Source: Impatiens glandulifera (Eukaryota; Streptophyta; Magnoliopsida; Ericales; Balsaminaceae). Taken from it: 64,000 bases of DNA. Of the stretch, positions 49,297-63,488 are shown piece by piece (position 1 is the stretch's first letter; each line of letters opens with the position of its first letter). The translations under genes and the position numbers were made by a program. Under the pieces are notes generated by a model, which saw nothing but the letters and a program-made list of their open reading frames with translations, searched no databases and was not told where the DNA came from. The stretch lies in NCBI RefSeq assembly GCF_907164915.1, contig NC_061865.1, positions 48,891,363 to 48,955,362 of the forward strand, given 5' to 3'.

Positions 49297-50275
49297 TGTT
49301 AGTATATAATATAATAATATATTATATTGATATATTATTATAATATATAATATAATATAATATAATATATTATATTATAGTTTTCTTATATTGTTAATAT
49401 AACTCAATTATAAATATTTTTACTATATTGAATAAAGATACATACAATTATTCTCTTTCGACAATGTGTATTTTGAACGATTTTCTTAAACGTCTAACAT
49501 GGTATCAGATCTTAGACTTTAAGTTTATGGCCATTTAAGGTTTGTGTATTTATTTTTGAATATTGATGTTCACATTAATTCAATTTTAATGGAGAAGTCT
49601 TCCAAGTTTGTATTCTCTACCGTTGCTGCTGTCACAAGTACTTCATTAAAGAACACTTTTCTTAAATTTTCTCTTACAGACATTCAATCAATATTACAAA
49701 AACTTCAATCAAATCATGGTACTGCATCTTCTCTATTACCATCTTCTTCAGTGTTATCTGTCACACCAGGTACTTCTACCTCATGGTTTTTTGATTAAGT
49801 ATGTTGTAATCATATGACTTCTGAATCATCTTTTTTCACATCACGAGAAAGCCTATTATTCCGTATGTTGTTCATACTATTGATAATACTACTTTGAATG
49901 TTCAAACTATTGGTACCGCCCAAACTTCTATATTGTCCTTACCTGAAACATGTTTTGTTCCAAAACTTCGTTAAATCTTATTTCTGTTGGACAACTATGT
50001 GATCTCGGTTTTAACATAACTTTTTCGAGTAATGATTGTGTTGTTCAAGATCCTCAAAAAAATAAAATTATTGGAACGGGACTTAAGTTTGGACGATTGT
50101 TTTAACTCACTTCTTTATCTCTTCCATCACAATATTTTGTTGGAGCTATCACTTCTCAAATTTGACACTCTCGATTATGTCACAATTCTAAAGATCGTTT
50201 GAGTTCTTTAATTTCTAGTGGTTCTTTAGGCCCTATTAAGATTGAAACTTTTGATTGTGTTTCTAAAAATAAATA
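49297..50275 (+). mobile_element. truncated Ty1/copia retrotransposon
   Basis: The putative 5' LTR 49297-49499 starts TGTTAG and ends CTAACA. It is followed at once by TGGTATCAGA (49500), the primer-binding site for initiator Met-tRNA. About 49590 onward encodes part of gag-pol. The element stops near 50275, with no integrase, RT or 3' LTR. Confidence 0.8.
49590..50275 (+). pseudogene. copia protease to GAG-pre-integrase fragment
   Basis: The piece MEKSSKFVFSTVAA...TPGTSTSWFFD leads into CCNHMTSESSFF, a protease-region signature that appears after a frame break. Later come ETCFVPKLR, then VGAITSQI*HSRLCH followed by SKDRLSSLISSGSLG, the GAG-pre-integrase LWH.RLGH motif. Several stops and frameshifts are visible. 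It is dead. Confidence 0.75.
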
Positions 50276-51177
50276 ATTAATTAAATTGAAGAAAAAAAAT
50301 AAGTAAAGTATAAAAAATAATTTAAGGTGGATTTATACTAACTTTAGTCCTAACTTAAATCCACCCTTTTGGTATATATACTATCGGCAAAACTTTCACC
50401 TACGTCTTAAGATAACTTTTTTAACTACATTATCTAACGACGACACATTTGTTATATTTCATTTCTGAACAATGATGTTGCATACTATAGAAAACAACGA
50501 GTTTGTTATTTATTTGTTTCCTCCATATTCATATATTATGTGTTTGTGTTGTGCCTTTAAAATTAATTTTAATTAATACAAAATATTAATATTAAAAAAG
50601 AGAAAAATATCTCATAATCATATAATTAAAATGTAAATAATATGATATAGATAAAAAATATAAAATATGATATCGTAATACACTACCCATAATATGCTAT
50701 ATACTATGATTGAATTGGTTGGTTATTCCTTTAGAGAAAATGAATGTGATTTGATTTGATTTAAAAACTAAATGAATTTATTAGTTAAAATAAAATCTAA
50801 TCCAAATTTGAGAAATAAAACATGTTAGAAATTTTTGACAATTAATTTTAAATTAGTTATTAAAATGTTCAAATTTTAACTATAAAATAAGAATTGTTAA
50901 TACTTGAAGTTAAATTCTTTATTTTGTATGATTTAAATTAGTATAATTATTTCAAACAAAAATACATATAAAGGGAGTAATTAAAAAAATTTGTAAAGGA
51001 ACAAATTTAAACAAAATATGCATACAAATATTTTAAACTTCTGGCTTATTCCAACTAAAAAATGATAGCGATTGTTTACGCTTCAAACATTCAATTAATT
51101 TTGGAAATACAACATTATTAATATTTTGTTTGGAAATGAGGAAAGGTTGATGTTATCTTCTATTGGATAATATGGGA

Positions 51178-51248
<71 letters not shown>

Positions 51249-52689
51249 TTATTTATTTATTTATTTATTTTATATTTAATTATTTTTATTATCTTATTTA
51301 AACATATTAATTATTTATATCAATATTTTAAAAACAATTATAATTTGTAATATATAATGAAAGTTCAATATTCATTTAAAACGTTTTAAATTAAATAAAA
51401 AATTATATATAGTTCGTGTTAGTTTTCTAAATAAATAAAATAATTATTAAACTATATATTTTTATTCATTTATTATTGAAATAACTTGATTAGTTTTCAT
51501 ATATTTTTTATTTTGAAATTATCATTCTTATATATATATATATGATGATTAGCTAATGACAAATCACAAAATATTACACCATCTAATATTTTATTTTCTA
51601 CTATCACACCAAATAATATTCCCTTTGGTTGAATAAATTTGTAGGAGAAAAATCATCACAATTTGACATTTTAATTATGATCATATATGATTATCAATTA
51701 TTTTCTTGCATGGATTTTTCTTTGGTAGCCCTAATGGATTACAAATGTTACACTATTTCATTTTCTACTGTCATCTTTTTTTCTGCTTCCAAATGATATA
51801 AATATTTAATGCAATATGAATTTATCCTTGATTAATTTAGTTGGTGAAGTTAAGTTCTACTTTACGGATGGCACAGGGACGACGAGTTCAGGGTCGGACC
51901 TGGGTAAGCCCAGCAAGTTTCTGAGCTAAGGCTGCCCATTTCCATTGCAACCCATTTATTAAATAAATATTTAATTAAATTTATTGTAATTTTAAATATA
52001 AGTAGTAACGGTTGTAGTTTAATTGTTATAGATAAAATTTAAAATTTATATTTGGTTATGAGTTCAAATTTCATTAAAAACCATTTTTTAGTTTTTTAAT
52101 TTAATCTATGAAAAAATAAGAATATCTACTTTTCCTCCACGGAGGATTGTGCAGTCCAAATCTGAGTCCAGACTATGGACATGCTCAAGCCCATTGGCCA
52201 GGACAAATTCATTCTTAAGCAAACCAAATGACCTCCATTTTAAAAAAATATAATTATTTTATAAAAACTAAGTTCAAATCTTTAGGCCCAAGTCTATTAA
52301 GATAAATTTTTAATGCAGTTTTTATTTAATTTTTATATTTTAGTTTCATGTATATTTTTCAAGTTATTAAATTTGTGATTTAAAATTGAGAATTTACGTA
52401 TTAGTGTAATCTGAGTAAGAGTTTAATTTCAAAAATATTATATATATATATTATTATTATTATTATTTATATATATAATGAATTATTTTATATCTAGTCA
52501 GCTTTAAAATTTTATATATTTAAATATGAAATTAATTAAAAAATAATAATAAATAAATAAAACTATAAAAAAATATTTACCAAATTAATTATATTAATTA
52601 ATTTATTTGATTAAATAATATATTTTTTAATTTATAATGTCTCGTCATTCAGTAATTCTCGTCTAAATATAAATTTATTTATTTTTAAC
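50276..52689. other. intergenic
   Basis: AT-rich. (TA)n at 51181-51243 is followed by a (TTTA)n run. 51880-52090 is weakly repeated at 13405-13580, including a tRNA-like 'ggttatgagttcaaat'. No gene. Confidence 0.5.
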
Positions 52690-54320
52690 GTAAAATAGTA
52701 TAGAATCATAAATCGAATTTATTTTTAAAATATATACGTGAGCACGCTCCCAATCACCGGGTTCGTATGTGTAAAGTGTTGCAATAGAAAATCTTCCATT
52801 ACCAATAATATAGAAATTGTTAAAGTTGGTCGTATCGATGTTGTTATTGACATGTGATTTTCTAAATATCGAGCACATAAATTCATACTCTCGTGCAAAA
52901 GGTAACACTTAATGATTGACCCTTCAAAAAAAAATTTGTTCCAAAAATATTTTTTCAAGGTACGCATATATTGTTCAATTGAATACTTCCATCGATACGG
53001 AACATGCCCCTAAAAAAGCCTTAAAGATCAAGTGTACATGAAAATATATAATGAAGGTGGAAATATGTTTTCCAATTTATAAAGGATCAAAACAATGTTA
53101 TCCTACAACTCTTTCAATTCATCTCGATTTAAATATTTTTGATACAACAATAAGAAGAACCTAGACAAATGCACTAGAGCATCGTACACATCATCCGGAA
53201 GTAAAGCACGTGTGGGAAGTGGAATCAAATACTGTAATAGAATCTGATTCATCATTCAATTGTCCAACTTTCGTCTTAAAAAACTTATATAAAGTTTATC
53301 GCGTTCAAGATTAGAAGGATTGAGTCGCCCTGTATTGGTCAACTATTGTGTGAATTCGCTACATATAATGAAATTTAATTGTGATTGATTAATTACAAAA
53401 TTCACGCTTAGTCAATAATCAACTTATGAATTCTTACTTGTAATATTGTTCGACATCGAGACAATTTTTCAAAATGTATACATACGTGAGCACGCTCCTA
53501 ATCACCCGATTCGTATGTGTAAAGTGTTGCAATCGATAAATTTTCCATTGCCAAGAATATAGAAAGTGTTGAACTTGGTCGTATTGATGTCTCTATTGAC
53601 TCGTGATCTTCTAAATATCGAGCACATAAACTCATACTCTCGTGCAAAAGATAACTCTTAATTATTGACCCTTCATGAATTTTTTTATTCCGAAAGTACT
53701 TTTTCAAGGTACGCATATATTGTTCAATTGGATGCATCCATCGATATTGGACAAGCCCTCCTAACAAAGCTTCAAAAGTCAAGTGTACAGGAAAATGTAC
53801 AATTATATATAAAAATGAAGGTGAATTTTTTTTTTAATTTACAAAGGGTCAAAACCATGTCATTCTACAACTCTTCCAATTCATCTCGATTTAAGGATTT
53901 TTGACACAACAATCGGAAAAACCGAGATAAGTGTAATAGAGCATTGTACACATCATCCTGAAGTAAAGCAACGTGTGGAAAGTGGAATCAAATACTATAA
54001 TACTATTGCGTGAATTTGTTGCATATAATGAAATTTAATTGTAATTAGTTAATTATAAAATTCACACTTAGTCATTAATCAACTTATGAATTCTTACTTG
54101 TAATATTGTTCGACTTCGAGACAATTTTTCAAAATATATACATGAGCACGCTGTCAATCACCTAGTTCGTATGTGTAAAGTGTTGCAACTGATAAATTTT
54201 CCATTGACAAGAATATAGAAAGTGTTGAAGTTGTTCGTATCGATGTCTCTATTGACTCGTGATCTTCTAAATATCGAGCACATAAACTCATATATACTCT
54301 CGTGCAAAAGATACACTTAC
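52690..54320 (-). pseudogene. three tandem scraps of a CACTA TNP2 transposase (DUF4218 region)
   Basis: Minus-strand pieces at 53498-53782 read GGLVQYRWMHPIEQYMRTLK, then a Lys-rich link, then EGSIIKSYLLHESMSLCARYLE. This is the conserved end of DUF4218 in En/Spm TNP2 proteins. Upstream (about 53990-53900) QDDVYNALLHLSRFFRLLC is the start of the same domain. The block is repeated: 52690-53330, 53465-54000 and a shorter copy 54130-54320, with anchor phrases spaced about 750 and 657 bp. All carry stops or frameshifts. CACTA ends are not found nearby. Confidence 0.75.
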
Positions 54321-55695
<1,375 letters not shown>

Positions 55696-55699
55696 ATTG

Positions 55700-56780
55700 A
55701 CCAAAGTATGAGATGACGAGATTAAAGCTTGATTGAGTTTGGTGATTAATTTGCGTTTGTCGAGAGATAAGAGACCGATAACATTGGGTAGGAACGTGGT
55801 TTGCCGATGGATAAGAGGTCAGTTGAGATTATGTTGGTTTGTTAATAGGGATAAGAGGCTGGTAACATTGGTTTGTCAATAATATGAGATTTGTGGTTGG
55901 TTTATCGAGGGATAAGAAGTGTGAAAGTGTGATTAAGATTTGTGGTTGGTTTACCGAAGGATAAGAGGCCGGTAACATTGGTTTGTCAATAATAAGATAT
56001 TTGTGGTTGATTTGTCAAGGGATAAGATGAGAGATTTGTAATATGAGAAACTAATTGGAAAACAAAAAATATTGACAGTTAAGTATATGGATGAGATTGT
56101 TGGTTTGTCAAAAGTGAAGGTAAAAGATGTTGGTACTGTTGAGATAGTTGAGTGCAGAAGTGAGTGAGGTTACGATATTAGAGAGGTCGATTGATGGTTA
56201 ATTTATCAAAGGATAAGAGACTACGATAAATATTGAGACTGAGAAGTAGTTTATCGATGGATAAGAGGTCGATAACATTGGTTTACCAAGGATAAGAGAC
56301 TTTTGAAAGTGTGATTGAGATGTGGTTTACCGATGGATAAGAGATCGATTGAGATTTGATGCTTGGTTTTTCGAGGGATAAGAGATCGATACAATTGGTT
56401 TTCCAAGGATAAGAGACTTGTGAAAGTATGATTAATATTTGTGGTTGGTTTGCCGAGGGATAAGAAATCAGTAACATTGGTTTGCCAATTATATGATATT
56501 TGTGGTTGGTTAGCTGATGAATAAGATGATAGATTAATTGGTAAACAAAAATATTGATGGTTAAATATATGAATGAGATTGTTGGTCTACCGAAGAAGTT
56601 AATGTAAAGAGGTTAGTGATATGATGAGAAGATTGTTGATTTGTCAATAATGAAGTTTAAAGATGTTGGTACTGTTGATAGTTGGGTGCAGAAATAAAGT
56701 TACAAGATTAGTAAGTATTGAGATGTCTATTAAGTAAGAAATGATATTTTTGGTTGACCGAGAAATGAAGGTAAAATCGG
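55700..56780. repeat. degenerate tandem-repeat array (G/A-rich strand)
   Basis: Phrases such as 'tttgtcgagggataagaggt', 'cggtaacattggtttgtcaa' and 'atttgtggttggtttaccga' recur every 60-120 bp. They are the reverse complement of phrases in the 17160-19560 array. Non-coding. Confidence 0.75.
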
Positions 56781-57689
56781 TGAACTAATGAAACAAATGT
56801 TAAATGAACGTCTGCTTATCAAATTTGTTATCATTTTTTTTTTCTTTTTTTTGATGAATAACAAAACCAAGGTTGAAGACGACCACTAGGTTGTCCCTAC
56901 CATTGAAGTCCTTCATGTTCATACCATAAATATTGTCGACAAAAAAGATGATGAAGGTGATGAAATGATGACGACGACAAAAATGTGAGTATTGTCTATT
57001 TCAACTTTATAATTGTGAATTTTATTTATTCTTGTAACACAAGGGGTTTGATAGTTGATTTATACAATATTATAGATAAAAATTAACTAAAATTAATTGT
57101 ACAACGAAACTATTTATAAGAATATCTTTAAACTAATTTTTTTCACTCAATGAAATTATAAATCGAGATTAAAATTGCGTATCTAAATCAAGAGAACTTG
57201 ACATTCTTTGAAGAAATCAAATATTTAAGTTATTTAAAAAAATGTTCCCTTCATTATTTTTCCAACCATTTGCATCAACAATATCTAAACCTTACAAAAA
57301 AAAATGATAATTGCATTTTGGATAGTTCAATAAAACCCAACACCTACTTCAACTAGATTTTGTCTAACCGACTTTTTTACCGAAAAAATGTTAACTATAC
57401 ATAGTTGCTTATATTACAATTTACTTAGATAGACAAAGAATGATATAAGTTGCAATTTACTGAAATTCTTCTTTTATAAATCTTTTAAGTTTACCACCTT
57501 CTTTGATGTTCGATTATTTGGATAAAACTCAAATAAATAAACTAAAAATGTTACAAATTTTTATTAGAAACACAATCTTTGTCCCAAACATTAGAAGAAT
57601 ATAATATTTGTAACAAATTTTATTCTTAAATAGAACAACAAAACACGAATAGAACAACAAAACAAACACATGCAACATTATTATTCTTT
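56781..57689. other. intergenic, 3' flank of CYP716 gene 2
   Basis: AT-rich with no supported feature. Confidence 0.4.
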
Positions 57690-57754
57690 CATCATTTAGT
57701 GTGGGTAGAGACGAATGGTCTATCATCATTTAGTGTGGGTAGAGACGAATGGGT
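57690..57754. repeat. tandem duplication over the CYP716 gene 2 stop codon
   Basis: The last coding bases plus the stop ('atcatttagtgtgggtagag' and 'acgaatgg') occur twice, 35 bp apart. The inner copy is the coding end, and the outer one lies just 3' of the stop. Confidence 0.9.
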
Positions 57755-59570
57755 AGACCATTGGCCATCATAGGCATGGGATCAACCACAATTTTCTCAT
57801 CAAGAATTACCTTCTCCCATTTGAACCTCCTCACTATGTTATACATGAACACCAATATCTCCAACCTCGCATACTCTTTTCCCGGACACATCCTCGGCCC
57901 CCCTCCAAATGGCACATAGGTGAAAGGAATCGGTCCCTTTCCTTCGAATCTCGACGGTTCAAACTTCTCCGGCTCCGAAAAGTATTTAGGATTCTTGTGT
58001 GTCGTATTCGCATTCCAATATAACTGTACACACACTAAATTCAATTATCACTGAAAAAAAGTACTCTAATAATAAACTCGCGTGAAAGAATAAAAAAGAA
58101 TTTTACCTTCCATCCCTTGGGAATAGAGAAACCAGCATAAGTAAAATCTGTTAAAGCTTCCCGGAAATTCCCTTGGAGCGGCGGCGCCATTCTCAGGACT
58201 TCATTAACCACATTCCAACAGTACTTCATCTTCTTCAAGTCCTCCCAATTCAGCAAATCCCCGCCATTCTTCTCTATAGCCAACTCTTCTACCTCTGAAA
58301 ACAAAGCATTCATTCAAAATTCAACGTAACTAATAAAACCCAACATTTTTTTTGTACAAAACAACAAGATTGTGGTACCCTGAAGAACTTTATCGTAGAC
58401 TTTTGGAAGCTCTGCGAGATACTTAAGAATAAAGGTAATGGCAGCACTTGTCGTGTCATGGCCGCCAATTAACAGTCCAATGATCTTGTCTGCAATATCC
58501 ATTTCCTTCATGAACTGCCCATTCTCGTCCGTGGTAATGAGCATGTGTGATAGAATATCGTTTCCAAGGATCACGATTCCCGCCCCAAGATCAGCTGTCC
58601 TCTGCCGAATGATCCGGATCATCTCTTTCCTTATCGTTTTTGTTGCGTTTATTGCCTTGTTAAACTTTGTGCCCGGGATGTTTACTGGAACTGATAGAAT
58701 TCCAGCGACCAATAAATTGAAAGGGTCGGAAAATTTGGCGATTTGGGTGGGATTGTCGACGCTTAGGAAAAGTCGACATGCAAGGGTAAAAGTGTAATTT
58801 TTTGCTAGAGGAAAGACAGTGACTTTCTTGTGGTTGTTCCAATGAGTGTCTAAATGACTCCTGTTAGACAGATTTAATTTTTTATTTTTCAAATTTATTT
58901 TTTAATTAAATAATGTAACAGATTGTATAAATAATGAATTGTTAAAAAAATCTAACATTCTATACAATGGCAAAAACATGGATATATGAAATGGTTTCTT
59001 GCTTTAAAAATATAATAAAATGTCAACGTTTAGTTGTGCATTTTTGTGTATAAAATGACCGGATCGAATCGTTAACACCCTTAATTAATTGTACCTGGCG
59101 ACGATGTCCATGGTACCAACATACTTCTGAAGGGCCTCGGGCTTCAAGAATTGGGGGAGAAGATTGCGCATCTTGAGCGACTCTTCAAAAGTCGAAGTTT
59201 GTGTCGAAGATGGGAAAATCTTCTCGACCGATCTCGGCCACCAGGATGTCACTAGTTTATTCTCGTTGGAAAACAAAAACTTGTTCCCGGAAGCGCCACA
59301 AAACACAACTGTCTTCTCGGCTAACAGAGAGGTCTTAAAAACTTTCGGCGAGTACTTGGCCATCCTCTCCTTGAAGAACTTCTCTGGGGTGCCCTTTCGG
59401 CCCATGGACATGAACTCAAGGGTCTCTCCTACAATAGGAAAGCCAGTCCTCCCGAGTGGCAGTTGGTCCTTGCCGGAGAAAACCTGGCGGAGAGAAAAGG
59501 CTAGTATGACGATTAGGAAGAGGAGAAGGGAGAGGAAGAGGAAAAGGTGATCATTTGCAGTTTCTTGCAT
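57730..59570 (-). CDS. CYP716: cytochrome P450, CYP716 family (gene 2)
   Basis: Exons 59570-59095, 58860-58379, 58294-58107 and 58023-57730 encode 479 aa. The N-terminal anchor is about residues 8-26 ([20 protein letters not shown]). The hinge is PLGRTGFP. The I-helix is GGHDTT (291-296), the K-helix EVLR (351-354), then FEPSRF, and the heme loop [10 protein letters not shown] with Cys428. [28 protein letters not shown] places it in CYP716, but it differs from gene 1 throughout. It has an unusual Gly/Ile-rich stretch ([12 protein letters not shown], 249-260) where gene 1 has [12 protein letters not shown]. Residue numbering stays in register with gene 1 at the key motifs. Intron 1 lies about 7 codons earlier than in gene 1; introns 2 and 3 match. 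It is likely an ER triterpene oxidase with its own specificity. No lesion is seen. Confidence 0.93.
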
Positions 59571-59609
59571 TATTAAATGTAATGTTTACTTTATTAGAAG
59601 TCTTTGCAC

Positions 59610-59632
59610 AAATATATATGTATATATACACT
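59610..59632 (-). promoter_or_regulatory. possible TATA box of CYP716 gene 2
   Basis: GTATATATACATATATA on the minus strand, about 40-60 bp before the ATG. In such AT-rich DNA this is only suggestive. A TATA box this close would leave a short leader. Confidence 0.3.
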
Positions 59633-59639
59633 TGCATGC

Positions 59640-60119
59640 ACACACATTCTATTTGTGGGCAAAATTTAAAGAAACTTATTATATTTTCCATTATACTAAT
59701 TAAGAAAATATACTGGTTTTTTTATTAATTTGTGGGTTGTAGTTAAAATAATATTTAATTATTATCAAAACAAGTTATTTGTCATAAAATAATAATAATC
59801 CATCTAGCAAATCATGAAGTTAAAGTAAATAATGACGTAATCAGCGACTGTTTCTCTTATCTGTCACTAGTGATCTTTAATTACCAAAATAAAGCAATAC
59901 AAATTTTTAATAATAGTCATTTAGAAACATTAGTTTAATTAGGTTTTATATTAACAAATTTAATAACATTTGTCCGTTCAAACTCAGTTCCACCCCAATT
60001 CTATATATTTCTAAAAGTAATAATTATGTATAATTTTGGTCTAATAGCAACAATTAAAGTAACAGTCACTAATTATCATCGCTATAACCTTCGTCCACTA
60101 GATTTTTTTAATTAAGTAG
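59640..60119. other. upstream region of CYP716 gene 2
   Basis: AT-rich with no element recognised. Confidence 0.4.
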
Positions 60120-60124
60120 AACTA

Positions 60125-60220
60125 ACATAACACTCCCAAAGTCATGGTCCTGTTTAAACTCAAAGCGTTTCCAGATAAAATTGAACCCGTGACCTTTTTG
60201 TCTCTTAAGTCGATTGTTAC
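60125..60220 (-). mobile_element. SINE, distal part (split by copia insertion)
   Basis: On the minus strand 'AACAATCGACTTAAGAGACA' leads to the B-box-like 'GGTCACGGGTTCAATTTTA'. Together with 63820-63852 it forms one tRNA-derived SINE head. The 5-bp GTTAC at 60216-60220 is the copia target duplication. Confidence 0.7.
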
Positions 60221-60550
60221 TGTTGGGGAAAACCCTAACAGAACCACAAAAGAAGAAAAAACGAACTGAAAGAACACTAACAGAATTTGATAACGGAGTT
60301 CGGCCAAAATATTGCCTACGTCTCCGAGCACTAAGGCTATCAATTAATAAGGAAGAAGAGATACAAATTTGGGTGCCAATAAACCAAAGAGGGGAGAGTT
60401 TCTTTTATACACTAAGAAACTTCCCCAACTCCCATCATCTTCCGATGTGGAATTTATGCTAATTGTGAATATAGTTTCTTTTATATACTAAGAAACTTCT
60501 TTCACTCCCATTATCTTCCGATGTGGGATTCTAATTGTGCCAAAACAACA
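60221..60550 (-). repeat. 3' LTR of the copia element
   Basis: 330 bp. ORFs inside both LTRs are identical by repetition and are not genes. Confidence 0.95.
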
Positions 60551-60641
60551 AATCTCCATCTTGGCACAATATCCAAATACTAATTCTTCAATATTAAAAA
60601 TAGTCCTTCAGTGCTTCCAATTGGCGCTCTTCAGCGCCGAC

Positions 60642-61064
60642 TCAAACGCGGAAGATGTTTACCAAATCTAAACAATTAGATTTGGTTTTCCCCATGTCTT
60701 TCATCTCGAACTCTTTACCCAATTGAGCCTTCAACTTGTCAACTTCATATTGGCTCTTTGATACTATCAACATATCATCAACGTACAAGAGTAGATAGAT
60801 GTAAGACTCATCTTGTAATTTGCGCAAATACACACATGAACTGAATCTGCTTCTTGTGTACTTGTGCTCCATCATAAACTTGTTAAGTTGTTTGTACCAT
60901 TGTCTCGACGATTGCTTCAACCTGTACAATGATCTATTCAACTTGCAAACCCAATTTTCTTTATCAGCAACATTGAATCCATCTGGTTGATAAATGTAGA
61001 TTTCCTCGTTCAAATGACTGTGTATGTCTACACAGTCTTCACATCTGGTTGAGCTAGCTCCAAA
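60642..61064 (-). pseudogene. copia reverse-transcriptase fragment
   Basis: Continues pol after an in-frame TAG (next to ALVA at 61070) and a frameshift. Readable motifs are NEEIYIYQPDGF, VCKLNRSLYRLKQSSRQWY and the catalytic YVDDM. The frame then ends after FEMKDMGKT, where the remaining RT and RNase H are deleted. It cannot encode an active polymerase. Confidence 0.85.
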
Positions 61065-61069
61065 TTCAT

Positions 61070-63049
61070 CTACGCTACCAAGGCCAACAAAATTCTAATG
61101 GAAGAGTGTTTAACAACAAGAGAAAGTACCTCATTATAATCACCGCCTTCCTTCTGAGCGTAGTCTTTAACTACCAATCTTTCCTTGTAGCGAACATCAA
61201 ATTTTTCAGGAAATCCTTCTTTCTTAGAAAAGATCCATTTACCACCAATAGCCTTCTTCCCTTTTCGTAGATGCGTCAACTTGCATGTCTCATTCTCCTG
61301 AATAGATTGCATCTCATCTTCCATAACACCTCTCCTTTTTCCATTTTCAGTATTTCGACTGACATCTGGAAAAGTGGATGGAACATCATCTACGACTAGA
61401 AGTGCATAAGCCGCCATGTCAACAAACCGACCTGGTTTTTGAATAACTCGTCTTGGCCTATTCACAGCAATTGATTCACTTTGTTCTGAAGGTTCTTGGG
61501 TCAGAACCTCTTCCTCATTTAACTCTTCGTCTGTCGTCGGAGAGTCACTTCTAATTGGGCTTATCTTTATCTGCTCAAACTCCACTTGTTGCGGAGTACA
61601 GTCAATCTTGTCTGGTGTTACCTTATTCAACATTGAATAATCATCAAAAGTAACATCTTTTCTGATAATGGTTTTCTTTGCATCCAAACACCAGAGGCGA
61701 TACTCTTTAACTCCCGTAGTAAATCCCATAAAAAGAGCATTCTTTCCTCGTGGATCCAACTTTGATTCAACTACATGATAATATGCAGTAGAACCAAAAA
61801 TATGTAAAGAATCATAATCAGTTACAGGTTTTCCAGACCATACCTCTAATGGAGTCTTGCCACCAAGTGCAGATGATGGTAGGCGATTTACCAAATGTTG
61901 AGCGTATGACACAGCTTCTGCCCAAAATTTCTTGTCTAACCCAGCATTAGACAACATACATCGAACTTTCTCCACCAATGTCCTATTCATACGTTCCGAT
62001 ACTCCATTCTGTTGTGGTGTTTTTCTAACTGTGAAGTGTCGAACTATGCCACACTCTTGGCATAACTTCTGGAATAGATCATTCTTGTATTCTCCACCGT
62101 TATCAGTCCGGAGAACTTTGATCTTTCTTCCTGTCTCGTCTTCAACTTGAGTTTTCCATTTAAGAAAAATCTCAAACACTTCACCTTTGTTCTTCATCGT
62201 AAACACCCATACTATTCTGGAAAAATCGTCAACAAAAGTAACAAAGTAATGTCTACCTCCAATAGAAGGAGTCTTGGCAGGTCCCCAGACATCTGAGTGC
62301 ACATAATCCAAAATACCCTCGGTGTTATGAATTGTAGTGCCAAATTTTACTCGCCTTTGTTTTCCCAGAATACAATGTTCACAAAAATCTAATTTACAAA
62401 CTTTTGTACCTTTCAATAATCCTTGCTTGACAAGAGTTTGCATAGATTTCTCACCAGCGTGCCCCAATCGCATATGCCATAACTTTGTTGCCTCTAATTC
62501 CTTACTATTCCCGGAAGTTGATACACATGATGTCCTATTAACTGTATTACCTTGATAGTAATACAAATTATTACTCTTCTTGATAGCTTTCAACATCACT
62601 AGCGCTCCAGATATTACCTTAAGAACTCCATTTTCCAATTTCACATGTAGGCCTTTCGACTCCAAGGCCCCCAAAGAAATGAGATTCTTTTTCATATTCG
62701 GTATGTACCGAACATCTCTAATAATTCTGGTGGATCCGTCATCATTCCTCAGCTTGATTGAACCTATCCCCTTTATTTTACATGTATTAGCATCTCCCAT
62801 GTAAACAACTCCACCATCTAGCTCCTTAAAGTCAAAGAACCACTTTCGAACTGGTGTCATATGATAAGTGCAAGCTGAGTCCAATATCCACGCATCAGGA
62901 TGTGATGTTGTGTGTGACATCGATAAAAAGTATTCTGAATCTGCATCACCTTTGTTTTCTGCAACATTCGCATCTTCAAAATCTTTCTCTTTCTTCTTCA
63001 ACTTTGGGCAGTTAATCTTCCAATGTCCTTTCTCACGACAGAAAGCACA
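61070..63049 (-). pseudogene. copia pol: zinc knuckle, protease, integrase, start of RT
   Basis: A long open frame (643 aa from 63001, a little longer upstream). It begins with a CCHC knuckle C-AF-C-REKG-H-WKIN-C (63049-63006). Then come the protease region WILDSACTYHMTP (Ser-Ala-Cys where Asp-Ser/Thr-Gly is usual), the GAG-pre-integrase LWHMRLGHAGEKSM, the integrase core (HSDVWGPA, TFVDDFSR, TDNGGEY, TPQQNGVSERMNRT), the integrase C-terminus DYDSLHIFGSTAYYHV, an acidic linker, and the RT start GGKWIFSKKEGFP. The frame stops at RILLALVA. Everything up to integrase looks intact. Confidence 0.9.
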
Positions 63050-63456
63050 TTCATCTTAGTACCTGATTGGTATTCAAACCGGAACAGTCGCTTCTTCATA
63101 AGGAGCTTATTCTGACCACTCTTCTTCAGAAACTTGTCCTCCAATGCTTGCCACAGTTTCTGTGCAGAAGTTTCATTCTTCACAGCATACTTCTGCTCTA
63201 TGGACAGGCACGACCAAATTGTTCCGCACGCCAACCGATTCATGATACTCCACTCTTTTTCTTCTATACCATCTGGCTTTCCGACCTCAATAGCAACATC
63301 TAGACCCTGCTGAAAAAGACAATCTAGAACCTCACCTTGCCACATGCCGAAATGCCCAGTTCCATCAAAGATCTCCACCGCAAACTTCAAATTCGACATC
63401 GGTGTCCTCGTCCAGAATGACGAAGGAGTTGACGCCCCTTTTAAAGACTCCACCAT
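62998..63456 (-). pseudogene. copia gag (UBN2-type), truncated
   Basis: Starts at ATG 63456. FDGTGHFGMWQGEVLDCLFQ, EKEWSIMNRLACGTIWSCLS and AQKLWQALEDKFLKKSGQNK are the typical copia gag core. After LLMKKRLFRF the second half of gag is deleted and the frame runs out of phase across the zinc knuckle. The knuckle is in the pol frame. Confidence 0.85.
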
Positions 63457-63474
63457 GCCAAGGACGAACCTTCA

Positions 63475-63486
63475 GCTCTGATACCA
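63475..63486 (-). other. primer-binding site (initiator Met-tRNA)
   Basis: TGGTATCAGAGC two bases inside the 5' LTR, complementary to the 3' end of plant initiator tRNA-Met. Confidence 0.93.
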
Positions 63487-63488
63487 CT

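Noticed and set aside
60214..60462. The identical 80-aa ORFs at 60214-60462 and 63488-63730 as a duplicated gene
   Set aside because: They are the two LTRs of one copia element.
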